Positions 26,282-34,987 of a stretch of DNA of 64,000 bases are shown piece by piece. This DNA is from Lentibacillus sediminis (lineage in GTDB: Bacteria > Bacillota > Bacilli > Bacillales > Amphibacillaceae), in contig NZ_NIXK01000011.1 in assembly GCF_002763455.1 (NCBI RefSeq), positions 1 through 64,000 of the forward strand. Direction: 5' to 3'. Numbering within the stretch: position 1 is the first letter of the stretch; each line of letters begins with the position of its first letter. Under the pieces are notes generated by a model. That model was not told the DNA's origin, searched no databases, and saw only the letters and a program-made list of their open reading frames with translations. The position numbers were made by a program, and so were the translations under genes.

Positions 26282-26890
26282 CTATTCAGGTTCAGACAGT
26301 TCATCTTCCGTTACCCATTTATGATTGGAGACTTTCTCTCCGCCATTTGTTGGCATGTAGCTGACCATGTATACCGTTGTTTGCACGGCGGAATCAATTT
26401 CAGCCGTGGCTCCGTCCATGCCTTCCATATGGCTTGCATCCAGTGTAACTTCCGTGCCTGGTTCAAGCGGTGCTTCTCCTGGGTCTTCCAGCTCTTCGTG
26501 AATTACCCACTTATGATTTTCCACTGGCTCTCCGCCATTAGTTGGTGTGTAAGAGACAACGTATGCGGTGGTATTATAAGCTCCCTCAATGGTTGCCTCC
26601 GCACCTTGCATCCCATGCATTCCCCCCATGTGGCTTGCTTCAATTATAGCGGTGCTGCCCACCGGATAGGCAGGGTCTTCGGCTTCCTCCAAGTCATCTG
26701 GAACCTCACCGGAGCCGGAGTGACTCATGTCGCTCTGTCCTCCAGAACCGGATTCCATGTCCATTTCCTCATCCGTGTTCGCCTCTTCCTCGTTTCCGTT
26801 TTGCTCTGCTTCTTCATTTCCTCCACCGCATGCTGCCAGCAAAAAGATGGTAACAAGCAGCATTATTCCTATAATCCATTTTTTATTCAT
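26282..26890 (-). CDS. YdhK-like lipoprotein with two DUF1541 domains
   Basis: This 202-residue lipoprotein has a lipobox LAAC and an acidic, Met/Ser/Gly-rich linker (EEMDMESGSGGQSDMSHSGS). Two DUF1541 repeats follow, each with a SHMxGM line (ASHMGGMHGM, ASHMEGMDGA) and a YTPTNGGEPVENHKWV-type end. The methionine- and histidine-rich motifs and the copper neighbourhood suggest extracellular copper binding (inference). AAGGAGGG supports the start at 26890 rather than the longer reading. Confidence 0.82.
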   Translation of the reverse strand: MNKKWIIGIMLLVTIFLLAACGGGNEEAEQNGNEEEANTDEEMDMESGSGGQSDMSHSGSGEVPDDLEEAEDPAYPVGSTAIIEASHMGGMHGMQGAEATIEGAYNTTAYVVSYTPTNGGEPVENHKWVIHEELEDPGEAPLEPGTEVTLDASHMEGMDGATAEIDSAVQTTVYMVSYMPTNGGEKVSNHKWVTEDELSEPE

Positions 26891-27080
26891 TGAAAGACCC
26901 TCCTTGACATTTCTTCTTAGGTGCACAGTTAAACCATACCCGGGAATTGTAAAATTTAATTGTGATTTGGCTTAGAAATTTTTTTCCAAGCAGGATTTCC
27001 GATTGAAGATCATTTAAAAACTGTCTGGGGTATTGGCTATAAGTGGATTTGGTAATGGAGAGATATGATTCAAAAAATGA

Positions 27081-27122
27081 AGGTTGTCCGGAATGTAAAG
27101 CACATTCCGGACAACCTTTTTA
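27081..27122. terminator. Long perfect terminator hairpin
   Basis: A 16-bp perfect stem (27081-27096 with 27102-27117, loop AAAGC) is followed by TTTTT on the plus strand, with A/T-rich flank on the minus. It ends the minus-strand copper-storage gene transcript. Confidence 0.8.
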
Positions 27123-27149
27123 AGATATGAATCTCTCTGTCGCTTTTAA

Positions 27150-27479
27150 TTAAGCTGCATTCCGGCAAGCTTCCGCACATTTGAAGCAAGCATCGGCACA
27201 TTTTTGGCAATGGTCATGGTCGTGCTTTTTGCATTCATTGCCACATGCTTCACAAATCTCTGCACAGACGGATGCCAATTGGGAAACAAATGGCGTCCCA
27301 CGGGAAATCGCTTGTTCCAGATACGCGCAAATGTCTGCGCACTCCCGATCCAGCCGGATACATTCCGCCATCATTTTCACATCGTCCTCCTGCAGGCATG
27401 CATCATAACAATGATTGCACTCTGTCATACATTCATGCAGCGTCTGCAGCAATTGCTGGTGTTGTTCGTGTGCCATCAT
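27150..27479 (-). CDS. Four-helix-bundle copper-storage protein (Csp/DUF326)
   Basis: This 109-residue, Cys-rich helical protein has repeating CxxxC pairs: CMTECNHCYDAC, CIRLDRECADIC, CAEICEACGNEC and CQKCADACFKCAEAC. The layout matches Csp proteins, whose four-helix bundle is lined with cysteines that store many Cu(I) ions. No signal peptide is seen, so it is a cytosolic (Csp3-type) store. It is divergent from copB, with the CsoR-type box in between. AGGAG lies six bases before ATG 27479. Confidence 0.9.
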   Translation of the reverse strand: MMAHEQHQQLLQTLHECMTECNHCYDACLQEDDVKMMAECIRLDRECADICAYLEQAISRGTPFVSQLASVCAEICEACGNECKKHDHDHCQKCADACFKCAEACRNAA

Positions 27480-27593
27480 AAACATCTCCTTTTTGTTATT
27501 TCCATTATTTACGATTCCCGCTGAATGCTGTAATAAACGCCTTTAGGGAAAATCTGTTAAGTCTGTACGGTTTTTTACATATGAGCAGGTTTA

Positions 27594-27623
27594 TTGTTTT
27601 ACCTTACGGGGGTATTGTATTAT
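27594..27623 (+). promoter_or_regulatory. copB promoter with CsoR-type operator
   Basis: TACCTTACGGGGGTAT (27600-27615) matches the copper-responsive CsoR operator of Bacillus, which reads TACCCTACGGGGGTAT. It lies in the spacer between TTGTTT (27594-27599) and TATTAT (27618-27623). Apo-CsoR bound here would block the promoter, and Cu(I) would release it. Confidence 0.8.
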
Positions 27624-27669
27624 AGAAAAGAAGAAAATAGGAATCATATAGTTGGAAGGAGCAGATAGC

Positions 27670-29775
27670 ATGAACAGAGAAAAAGACAGTAAACATGAGC
27701 ACCATTCCCATCATGAGCATGCTGATCATGATCACAGTAAACACTCTTCGCACGATCATGTGCATCACCACGATGATCATGACCATGGTCACTCGGACCA
27801 CAACCACGGTGATCACGGCAGTCACGGACATCACGACCATGGAGATATGGTAAAGGATTTTAAAAAACGGTTTTATATTTCCTTAATACTCACCATCCCT
27901 ATCCTGGCGTTGTCGCCGATGATTCAGATGTTCCTTGGAGTGGATTGGCGTTTCACGGGTGATATGTACATCCTATTTGCCCTATCCACTGTGGTGTTCT
28001 TCTATGGCGGCTGGCCGTTTATAACCGGAGCCATCAGTGAGCTGAAAGACAAAAACCCTGGCATGATGACATTGATAGGCCTGGCAATCGCCATTGCGTA
28101 CGGCTATAGTACGATGGTTGTATTTGGCTGGCAGGGAGATCAGCTTTTCTGGGAGCTAGCCACCTTGGTTGATATCATGCTTCTGGGGCACTGGATAGAG
28201 ATGCGCTCGGTGATGGGTGCTTCCAATGCACTGGAACAGCTGGTCAAACTGATGCCGAACGAAGCGCATCGGCTGGATGAGAATGATCAGGCGGAGGATG
28301 TCCCTCTTTCTGAGCTGAAAAACGATGACCGTGTACTCGTAAAACCGGGGGAAAAGATTCCGGTAGATGGCACGATTCTGGACGGGAAATCCGCCATTGA
28401 TGAATCGATGCTCACCGGTGAATCCGTCCCGGTAGAGAAGGGGAAAAATGATGAAGTGATCGGCGGGTCCGTGAACAAGGAAGGCTCGCTGACGATTCAA
28501 GTAGAAAAGACCGGTGAGGATTCGTATTTATCCCAGGTGATTACCATGGTTCGCGAGGCGCAGGAGTCGAAATCGCGGACACAGGATTTAACGAACCGGG
28601 CGGCAAAATGGCTGTTTTATCTGGCGCTTGCTGCAGGGTTCCTCACATTCGTTGTTTGGCTGCTTCTTGGCTTTTCGATCGACGTGGCGGTTCAGCGCAT
28701 GGTTACGGTAATGGTCATTACTTGTCCGCATGCGCTAGGCCTGGCAGCTCCACTTGTTGTTGCCGTATCGACCGCGATTTCTGCGAAGAAAGGTCTTTTG
28801 ATTCGCAACCGTGCCAACTTCGAGGGAGCGCGTAATCTGAACGCTGTCGTTTTTGATAAAACCGGCACACTGACCAAAGGTGAATTTGGTGTAACAGACA
28901 TTATCGCAAACGAAGGCTATGAAAAAGAAGATATTCTCAAGTTCGCAGCGAGTGTCGAACAGCATTCCGAACACCCAATTGCTGCTGGAATTGTGCGCTC
29001 GGCCGAGGGGAAAAATCTTTCCTTTGGCAAAGTAACAGACTTTGAATCAATCACAGGTAAAGGAATTCAAGGAAAAGTAGACGGTAAAAAGATAAATGTC
29101 GTTAGCCCTGGGTATGTTACGAACAACAACTTGGAGTATGATCAGAACACCTTCAATGATATGTCAGAAGAGGGAAAGACAGTCGTGTTTGTCCTGCTGG
29201 ATGACCAATTAATCGGCATGATCGGTCTTGCTGACATGGTCCGCGAAACCGCCAAAGAAGCAATTGCCTCCTTAAAAGAAGGCGGCATTCATCCGATTAT
29301 GCTGACAGGTGATAATCAGAAAGTCGCGGATTGGGTAGCAAAACAACTCGGTATCGAGGAAGTCCATGCTGAAGTTTTGCCGGACGATAAAGCAAATGAA
29401 GTGAAGAAAATCCAAGAAAAAGGCTGGAAAGTTGCCATGACCGGCGACGGTGTTAATGATGCACCGGCTCTCGCAACAGCTGACCTCGGGATCGCAATTG
29501 GCGCAGGAACAGATGTAGCAATGGAAACAGCGGACGTTGTTCTCGTCAAAAGTAACCCGAATGACGTGGTTGCGCTGATGGATTTATCGAAAAAGACCTA
29601 CCGGAAGATGGTGCAGAATCTCTGGTGGGCCACCGGCTACAATATCTTTGCCATCCCGCTTGCTGCAGGGGTGCTGGCCCCAGTCGGCATTGTCCTCAGC
29701 CCGGCAGTGGGAGCTGTGCTGATGAGTCTGAGCACGATTATTGTTGCAATTAATGCGAAGCTGCTGCGGGCTTAG
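27670..29775 (+). CDS. copB: P1B-type copper ATPase CopB
   Basis: This 701-residue pump has a His/Asp-rich N-terminal tail (residues 10-58, repeated HDH and HGH motifs) instead of HMA domains. The membrane motif is CPH (C352-P-H354 in [12 protein letters not shown]), which defines the CopB/P1B-3 group. The P-type core is complete: TGES, D396 in [15 protein letters not shown] and [12 protein letters not shown]. CopB exports copper or silver. ATG 27670 has GGAAGGAG eight bases upstream. It lies behind a CsoR-type operator and is followed by a terminator. Confidence 0.93.
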   Translation: MNREKDSKHEHHSHHEHADHDHSKHSSHDHVHHHDDHDHGHSDHNHGDHGSHGHHDHGDMVKDFKKRFYISLILTIPILALSPMIQMFLGVDWRFTGDMYILFALSTVVFFYGGWPFITGAISELKDKNPGMMTLIGLAIAIAYGYSTMVVFGWQGDQLFWELATLVDIMLLGHWIEMRSVMGASNALEQLVKLMPNEAHRLDENDQAEDVPLSELKNDDRVLVKPGEKIPVDGTILDGKSAIDESMLTGESVPVEKGKNDEVIGGSVNKEGSLTIQVEKTGEDSYLSQVITMVREAQESKSRTQDLTNRAAKWLFYLALAAGFLTFVVWLLLGFSIDVAVQRMVTVMVITCPHALGLAAPLVVAVSTAISAKKGLLIRNRANFEGARNLNAVVFDKTGTLTKGEFGVTDIIANEGYEKEDILKFAASVEQHSEHPIAAGIVRSAEGKNLSFGKVTDFESITGKGIQGKVDGKKINVVSPGYVTNNNLEYDQNTFNDMSEEGKTVVFVLLDDQLIGMIGLADMVRETAKEAIASLKEGGIHPIMLTGDNQKVADWVAKQLGIEEVHAEVLPDDKANEVKKIQEKGWKVAMTGDGVNDAPALATADLGIAIGAGTDVAMETADVVLVKSNPNDVVALMDLSKKTYRKMVQNLWWATGYNIFAIPLAAGVLAPVGIVLSPAVGAVLMSLSTIIVAINAKLLRA

Positions 29776-29783
29776 TAAGTTTA

Positions 29784-29816
29784 AAAACCTCGGGAGTCCT
29801 ATCCGGGGTTTTAAAA
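29784..29816 (+). terminator. Terminator of copB
   Basis: AAAACCTCGG (29784-29793) and CCGGGGTTTT (29803-29812) pair, with a short T run. Confidence 0.65.
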
Positions 29817-29823
29817 TTGTTGG

Positions 29824-29852
29824 TTGTATACCTACCGCGGGTATCGTATAAT
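29824..29852 (+). promoter_or_regulatory. Second CsoR-type operator within a promoter
   Basis: TTGTAT (29824-29829) and TATAAT (29847-29852) are 17 bp apart. ATACCTACCGCGGGTAT (29828-29844) fills the spacer and resembles the copB operator. CsoR or the related sulfide sensor CstR could bind it. Confidence 0.65.
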
Positions 29853-29875
29853 ATTTAACAGGGGGAGGAGATACC

Positions 29876-30508
29876 ATGGTGCAAACCAAAAAACATATTC
29901 CACTCGCGGTAAATGGCGGAATCGGCTTTGGAGCTAAGCTGAAACCGAAGCAGTTGGCCGCATTGGGAAAGTACTTGGATGATGATACAGAAATAGAACT
30001 GACGACACTGCAGCAGCTGATTGTGCAAATTCCCGAAGATGAGCTGGAAGAGGCTAAGAAGGAATTTGAGAAAGCAGACCTGCATTATTATAAAGTAGGG
30101 AAATATGTGAAAAACCTGCGAACCTGTAATTTCTGCAAAGGGGAAGAGGAAGAAGGCATGCCGGTGGCGAAGGAATTGAACCGGCGCATTGCCGGACAGG
30201 AAGTGCCATTTACACTGCGTCCTGCCTATACAGGCTGTCCCATCGGCTGCGGTGAGCCGCTGATCAATGACATTGGTGTCATGAAAGATAAGGACACATA
30301 CGAATTATATATCGGCGGTATTTCAAAGGGAAGGGAGGCAAAACCAGGCCACTTGGTGCAGGCAGGTCTTCAGCCGGAAGAATTGTACCAGATGGTGGAT
30401 CGTATTTTGGAAATTTACCGGGAAAACGGAAAGAAGCGGGAGAAATTTCATCGTTTTGTGGAGCGATATGGAATGGAGCAGATAATGGAAGGTCTGCAAG
30501 CGGCATAA
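29876..30508 (+). CDS. Small nitrite/sulfite-reductase-type siroheme protein
   Basis: This 210-residue protein has the ferredoxin-like half domain (LTTLQQLIVQIPEDELEEA) followed by the Fe-S/siroheme cysteine motif, split as TCNFCKG and TGCPIGCGEP. It is only one module long, whereas nitrite and sulfite reductases have two and more than 500 residues. Comparable short proteins have no settled function. The start has GGGGGAGGAG upstream, and the promoter carries a CsoR/CstR-type box, so copper or reactive sulfur may induce it (inference). Confidence 0.72.
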   Translation: MVQTKKHIPLAVNGGIGFGAKLKPKQLAALGKYLDDDTEIELTTLQQLIVQIPEDELEEAKKEFEKADLHYYKVGKYVKNLRTCNFCKGEEEEGMPVAKELNRRIAGQEVPFTLRPAYTGCPIGCGEPLINDIGVMKDKDTYELYIGGISKGREAKPGHLVQAGLQPEELYQMVDRILEIYRENGKKREKFHRFVERYGMEQIMEGLQAA

Positions 30509-30572
30509 GTTGGTTCTGTGGCAGCTAAGCCCGGGGAGTGTATCTTTCGGGTTTAACTGCCTTTTCAACCAA

Positions 30573-31106
30573 CTATCCGTTAAACATATGCTGAAAATGC
30601 TGAAGTGTTTCTAGCTGTTCCTTCACAGAGGACTGTGGGGTAAACGACCATCCTTTGCTTTCTATAAATCCTCCATACTTTTCCATTAGCTGCAGCTGCT
30701 GAAGGGCCATTTCCACATGAGCATTGCGGACATTCTGATTTTTCATCATTAAAGCAGATGAAAAATTCTGTCCAGCCATGCTTTTGGCCGTGCTGCGTAC
30801 ATCCAGCGCAATCCATCTGTCTTGAAGCTCGGAGTCATAACTCATATGGTTTTGCTGATGTGAATAAGGGTGATTGCTGAGCTGATTAAGGGATGGGACT
30901 TCGACATACTGTTTATGATATGGATTGATCAAGTCGAGCATCACATGAACATGAGCACGCATCATATTTATCTGCAAGGCAATAAGCGCTCCCAGTCTTT
31001 CATCAGAAACCTTTGTGCGTAAAAGCTCCAGCCTGTTGATCACGCCTTCGTGGGCAGCCAGATGATCAGCCATTAAACCCAGATCTGCCGCTGGTATTAT
31101 TTTCAT
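30573..31106 (-). CDS. CotF-like spore coat protein
   Basis: This 177-residue mostly helical protein has DLGLMADHLAAHEGVINRLE at the start and a C-terminal helix region AHVEMALQQLQLMEKYGGFI, matching the CotF coat protein fold (ferritin-like). AGAGGTGATTTG precedes ATG 31106. It should be deposited in the spore coat. Neighbouring genes are also spore-type. Confidence 0.72.
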   Translation of the reverse strand: MKIIPAADLGLMADHLAAHEGVINRLELLRTKVSDERLGALIALQINMMRAHVHVMLDLINPYHKQYVEVPSLNQLSNHPYSHQQNHMSYDSELQDRWIALDVRSTAKSMAGQNFSSALMMKNQNVRNAHVEMALQQLQLMEKYGGFIESKGWSFTPQSSVKEQLETLQHFQHMFNG

Positions 31107-31229
31107 CAAATCACCTCTTTAGATGAAAGGAATTTTGCCTCATCGTATGCTTGCTTTCTGAATAAGGTGAAACGCCCTTTTACAAAAGGAGAAAACGATA
31201 AAAGAAATATGGGGAGAAAATAGCAAAAA

Positions 31230-31259
31230 CAGGCTGCAGAAAAAGTGCAGCCTGTTTTT
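31230..31259. terminator. Bidirectional terminator
   Basis: CAGGCTGCA and TGCAGCCTG pair (31230-31238 with 31246-31254), with T runs on both strands. It serves the minus-strand yjcZ-type gene that ends at 31287. Confidence 0.7.
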
Positions 31260-31286
31260 ATACTTACAGTTAGTGATAAACCAAAT

Positions 31287-31412
31287 TTAGCACCAAACAG
31301 CGCCAACAATGATGAGAAGGATAAATAAAACAACGATCAGCGCAAAGCCGTTATTACCGCCTTGGTAGCCGCCATATCCTCCATAGCAGCATTGGCCATA
31401 TCCGTATCCCAT
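31287..31412 (-). CDS. YjcZ-family sporulation micro-protein
   Basis: This 41-residue protein starts [19 protein letters not shown] and continues with the membrane helix [18 protein letters not shown] and a final Cys. It is a close relative of the 23610 and 31442 proteins. AGAGAGGTG lies upstream. The extra Cys pair in the head is not shared by the other two. Confidence 0.85.
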   Translation of the reverse strand: MGYGYGQCCYGGYGGYQGGNNGFALIVVLFILLIIVGAVWC

Positions 31413-31441
31413 AATTTTTCACCTCTCTTTATCGATTTAAT

Positions 31442-31546
31442 TTAATAACCGTAACCGCCGTAAGAAGAACCAACAATAATCAACAGGATGAACAGCACGA
31501 CAAGAAAAGCAAATCCTCCGCCGTATCCTTCAGAAAAACCGCTCAT
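31442..31546 (-). CDS. YjcZ-family sporulation micro-protein
   Basis: This 34-residue protein begins MSGFSEGYGGGFAFLVVLFI and ends SSYGGYGY. GGAGGTG lies nine bases upstream. It is 29 bases before the 31287 gene on the same strand, so the two form a micro-protein operon. Confidence 0.85.
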   Translation of the reverse strand: MSGFSEGYGGGFAFLVVLFILLIIVGSSYGGYGY

Positions 31547-31721
31547 TTTCCAACACCTCCATATCCATTTGTTAAATAGCATATGGCGGGCGGGCAGACA
31601 TTGATATGGATAACCACCCAGATTGGGCAGGAAAAGTAATAAACCTCCGCAGATGAACGTTGCAGCAGCTTTCTTTTGGCATAAAATATAGGAAATTCCT
31701 ATGTAAAAGGGGGTGTTTTTC

Positions 31722-31940
31722 ATGTTCCCGGAGAGAAGGAGACGAAGCAGAGCCTTATTCCCTCATCAAAATCGCCGAAGATCCGCACCAAAATCCCGGT
31801 TCCACGCCGCAACCGAGACAATAGCTGATTTCCGGAATTCAGTTGGCCAAATGGACATCGAGAAACTGTATGCAACCGGCAAGCAGGCGATGGATGTGTA
31901 TAAGCAGGTGAGTCCTTATATTGCAAAATTGAAGAAATAA
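31722..31940 (+). CDS. YppG-like protein
   Basis: This 72-residue basic protein has an Arg-rich head (RRRRSRALFPHQNRRRS) and a C-terminal line VGQMDIEKLYATGKQAMDVY then QVSPYIAKLKK, the pattern of the YppG family of Bacillus, small proteins linked to sporulation. GGGGGTG eight bases before ATG 31722 sets the start. It is alone on the plus strand in this block. Confidence 0.6.
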   Translation: MFPERRRRSRALFPHQNRRRSAPKSRFHAATETIADFRNSVGQMDIEKLYATGKQAMDVYKQVSPYIAKLKK

Positions 31941-31950
31941 TACCCAAAAA

Positions 31951-31988
31951 GCCAGCTTTGCATATGCATGCGAAGCTGGTGAAATTTT
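31951..31988 (+). terminator. Terminator after YppG-like gene
   Basis: CCAGCTT and AAGCTGG pair around TGCATATGCATGCG, and an A/T tail with TTTTT follows. Confidence 0.55.
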
Positions 31989-32075
31989 TAGGGAAACGTT
32001 TAATTTTTGTTATTTGCAGATAAGATACCTGTTCGGCGTCTGAAAGCGTGCCGCTAACCAATGCCGTTTAACCCA

Positions 32076-32555
32076 CTAAGCATTTTTGGTTTTTCTGGGA
32101 TTGTTTTTCGTTATTATCCATTTTAACAAAAATCCCACAAGCAAACCTGGGAGTATACTCAATATTGGGAGCCAGACAGGTCCCAATAATTGACCGAATA
32201 GCATGAGTCTGGTTGAATAGATCACTCCCACAGTCATAAAATAAGCTGAAAAAACAAATGGAAAAAACGAATAAGGTTCTTTTCCACCACCTGCGTCTTT
32301 AAATGCATCCCACATCGCAAAAAAGTACAAACAAGGATAAAACATGATCCATTGATAGTTCGCCTGTTCAATTGCCATTTCAATGTTCCCCAAAAAACTG
32401 GAAACAATAATTTTGTTTATATTCCCTTGAACATTGACCAAAAACTCCAGGAAAATCAATAGCAATCCCTTGATATACTTTCCATTTAATAATTGCCCAA
32501 AGCCAGGTAAGGCAATACTCCAAAGTAAAATTTCATACTTGTTTTTCTGATTCAT
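32076..32555 (-). CDS. Membrane protein with one PGFGQLL-type module
   Basis: This protein of about 159 residues has three to four membrane segments. The first reads SIALPGFGQLLNGKYIKGLL, followed by EFLVNVQGNINK, WIMFYPCLYFFAMWDAF and a C-terminal pair of helices. The same order is found twice in the protein at 34988. The P-G-x-G-Q-L line resembles TM2-type domains. Function unknown. The start at 32555 is chosen over 32600 because of a weak GGACGG site; this is uncertain. Confidence 0.6.
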   Translation of the reverse strand: MNQKNKYEILLWSIALPGFGQLLNGKYIKGLLLIFLEFLVNVQGNINKIIVSSFLGNIEMAIEQANYQWIMFYPCLYFFAMWDAFKDAGGGKEPYSFFPFVFSAYFMTVGVIYSTRLMLFGQLLGPVWLPILSILPGLLVGFLLKWIITKNNPRKTKNA

Positions 32556-32658
32556 ATTAACCGTCCATCTGTTGTTCTTCTTGTAATCAGGATTAGGCAA
32601 CGCAATTCAGTAAGTTGCCTAACCTTTGTTCATGGCATTATTTCCTCTGCAAGGGCTT

Positions 32659-33660
32659 TTATTTGTTTAGTTCATTTCGTTCTTCCATCTGAGGCTGCTC
32701 TTCCATCCATCCTTTATTAATCATGAGTTTTGCTCCTTCCTGGGCATATTGGAAGGTATCTTTGACCATAACGGCTACTTTGGCAGCTATGTCCGTCCGT
32801 AAACTAAAAGAGGTTCCGAATGAGTTCCCCCCTATGGCAAAGCTGCAAAAAAGGTTGACACAATACATCATCAGTTTGTCGGAAAACGGAGCCACTTTTG
32901 ACCTTGTTGCAATACCGCCGGATGGACTTGGTACTTGAATACCATCTTGAAGAAGGAGCTCGCTCAACTCTTTAATAAAGCTCTTGGAAAGTTCAGCTCC
33001 TTTTTTAAAATATTTTTTGGCCTCTTGTTCCTGAGCACATTGAGCAAAACCGGTAATCATTTGCATGCCGGTAATATTCGTATCGATAGCATGGAATACA
33101 TTAGCTACCTCTACCGTGTTGATTGTCCGTTTTTGATTAAATGGATTTAATCCTTTTAGATATTTGATATCCTTAACAAATTCAACGGTCTTTGGCATGG
33201 AAACATAAGGCGGGCGGGCGAGCATTCCCTTTTCAATCAAATATTGGGTACATTCATTGTAATACTTTTGGGTAATGGCGGTCAGATCTTTATAAATCAC
33301 CACAATATCTTCACGGGATGCCATTGTTGTATTTAATGCATGCATACCTATACTAATTTCCTTGATTAAACGAACAAACATGATATCGAAACCATGATCA
33401 TATAACTTAGGGACACCTTTGTTGACATCCTGAGCTGTAAATCCGACTGGTATGACAGCCCCTTCGTTTTGGAATAGGACTGTTATTTTCTCCACATAAG
33501 GATCGATTTCATCGTATAACGAAACCATAATATTTTTTGCTTTTTCGTCATCTGCCTGCTCTATAAAATATTCCAGCATCCGCAGTATCATTGTTTTCTG
33601 CTGGTATGTAAGCCATAATGTACCAAGTTCTGATGAAGTGATCCCGGGTTTTTCAGGCAT
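32659..33660 (-). CDS. DUF3231 protein
   Basis: This 333-residue protein is made of two related helical halves. The first starts GITSSELGTLWLTYQQKTMI; the second ends with SFGTSFSLRTDIAAKVAV and INKGWMEEQPQ. DUF3231 proteins are ferritin-like-fold spore-former proteins of unknown role, often annotated as coat-like. GGGAGG lies ten bases before ATG 33660. It has exactly the length of the paralogue at 37602, and a third, broken copy lies at 36835. Confidence 0.82.
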   Translation of the reverse strand: MPEKPGITSSELGTLWLTYQQKTMILRMLEYFIEQADDEKAKNIMVSLYDEIDPYVEKITVLFQNEGAVIPVGFTAQDVNKGVPKLYDHGFDIMFVRLIKEISIGMHALNTTMASREDIVVIYKDLTAITQKYYNECTQYLIEKGMLARPPYVSMPKTVEFVKDIKYLKGLNPFNQKRTINTVEVANVFHAIDTNITGMQMITGFAQCAQEQEAKKYFKKGAELSKSFIKELSELLLQDGIQVPSPSGGIATRSKVAPFSDKLMMYCVNLFCSFAIGGNSFGTSFSLRTDIAAKVAVMVKDTFQYAQEGAKLMINKGWMEEQPQMEERNELNK

Positions 33661-33801
33661 TATAACAATTCCTCCCATAGTTAGCTGATTCATTTTACAA
33701 TATACAGTTTGTGAACTTTAATGGGTTTTATTCACTTCTTTCGTATTGCGGTACAAAAAATGATTATCTAAAAATGAAAATGCTCATGAGATATTGAATG
33801 C

Positions 33802-34296
33802 TTACTTGTTCTGTTTATCACTTATTTTTCTTACACACCCTACTACACCTCTTGTTACTAAAGACTTTAAGGTCATACTAATTAAAGTATGGTACCATTT
33901 CCATTTCTTATTCCATTTGAGTAAATTTGTGTTCTTTTCTATTAAATATTCAAATAAAGTCGTTGGGACTGTGAAGGCAAGCAATTTTAAAAGGATCGTC
34001 TTTGGTTTATCTTTATCCGTTAATTGATTGAAAAAAACCGTAAATGTAGGATATACAAGAAAGTCAAATAGCACATTTGACTTAAATGTTTTTGGTAAGT
34101 AACGAACAGGATATTGAAGTAATTTATGTGAAGCAAGAACATTATCGATAAAGCCATTGGTAATGCCGTTAAATAGATAAGCCAGTAACCAATCTTTTAT
34201 TGATGGTTTTTTCCTTAGTAAAAAAATGGGTAAACAGATTAATGTAAAGATCAGCGAACCACGCAAAATAAACTTACTAACTTTATCCCCTTTCAT
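33802..34296 (-). CDS. CBO0543-family membrane protein
   Basis: This 164-residue membrane protein has about four to five hydrophobic segments and basic loops, with FLVYPTFTVFFNQL and TTLFEYLIEKNTNLLKW. The FEYL-E-x-x-T line and size fit CBO0543 proteins of spore formers. Function unknown. AAGGACGGG lies upstream. It is transcribed toward the DUF3231 gene at 32659. Confidence 0.6.
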   Translation of the reverse strand: MKGDKVSKFILRGSLIFTLICLPIFLLRKKPSIKDWLLAYLFNGITNGFIDNVLASHKLLQYPVRYLPKTFKSNVLFDFLVYPTFTVFFNQLTDKDKPKTILLKLLAFTVPTTLFEYLIEKNTNLLKWNKKWKWYHTLISMTLKSLVTRGVVGCVRKISDKQNK

Positions 34297-34526
34297 ACGA
34301 AGGCCCGTCCTTTCTCACCATAGGATTTCTCATGGAAAAAGAATTATTCATCAATGCTTTTTAATGGACGTTTATACAAGAAGCTCAATTTCCTTAAATG
34401 AAAAATCAGGATTTATTCTTTCACTATCAGCCCTTTCCTATCCTTCTAATGGACTCTTTTTTTGATCATATGGATTATTTGATCACCAACGGCTGAATCC
34501 GGCTCATGTCGAACCATCAAGGAAAC

Positions 34527-34985
34527 TCATTTCACTTTCGCTATCCCCAGCGCTAAATGCTCCCAGAGAATATTTTCCACTAATTCCGCCTGCTCCTCTT
34601 TACAGTCAATGATAAGAATTACTTCTGCATGTTTTCCCTTTAATGATCTTTTGCGTTTTTTTACGACTTTCTCGATAAATAGTCTAATGCCAAATCCGAG
34701 AAGTAACCCAATCACAGCAGCAATTAACCCCCAAACAATCGGTCCCCAATTCAATTCAAAGCCAATACTCGCCCCAATCACCGAAAAAGCTGTTGCCAGG
34801 ACCAATCCGATATCAATGAGCGAGGTTCCATCTGAGTGGTGGAGGGTGTCAAACAATCCCGGCTCCTGCTTCCGGTTATCCAGTGGAACGGCATAAATAT
34901 GCTCTTTGGGAATGCCCCTTTTTTCCAGTGTGACTATGGCCATTTCTAACGTTAAATGATGTTCAAACGTTGAGAATAACTGCAT
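34527..34985 (-). CDS. Small two-helix membrane protein
   Basis: This 152-residue protein has a soluble N-terminal alpha-beta part (LFSTFEHHLTLEMAIVTLEK), two central membrane helices (IGLVLATAFSVIGASIGF, IVWGLIAAVIGLLLGFGI), a basic loop and an acidic C-terminal domain (AEVILIIDCKEEQAELVENI). It resembles the general-stress-type DUF1269 layout, but the family is not certain. It follows the 34988 gene by two bases in an operon. Confidence 0.6.
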   Translation of the reverse strand: MQLFSTFEHHLTLEMAIVTLEKRGIPKEHIYAVPLDNRKQEPGLFDTLHHSDGTSLIDIGLVLATAFSVIGASIGFELNWGPIVWGLIAAVIGLLLGFGIRLFIEKVVKKRKRSLKGKHAEVILIIDCKEEQAELVENILWEHLALGIAKVK

Positions 34986-34987
34986 TG

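Noticed and set aside
26930-26945. CsoR box before the YdhK-like gene (ATACCCGGGAAT)
   Set aside because: Only one half of the operator pattern is present.
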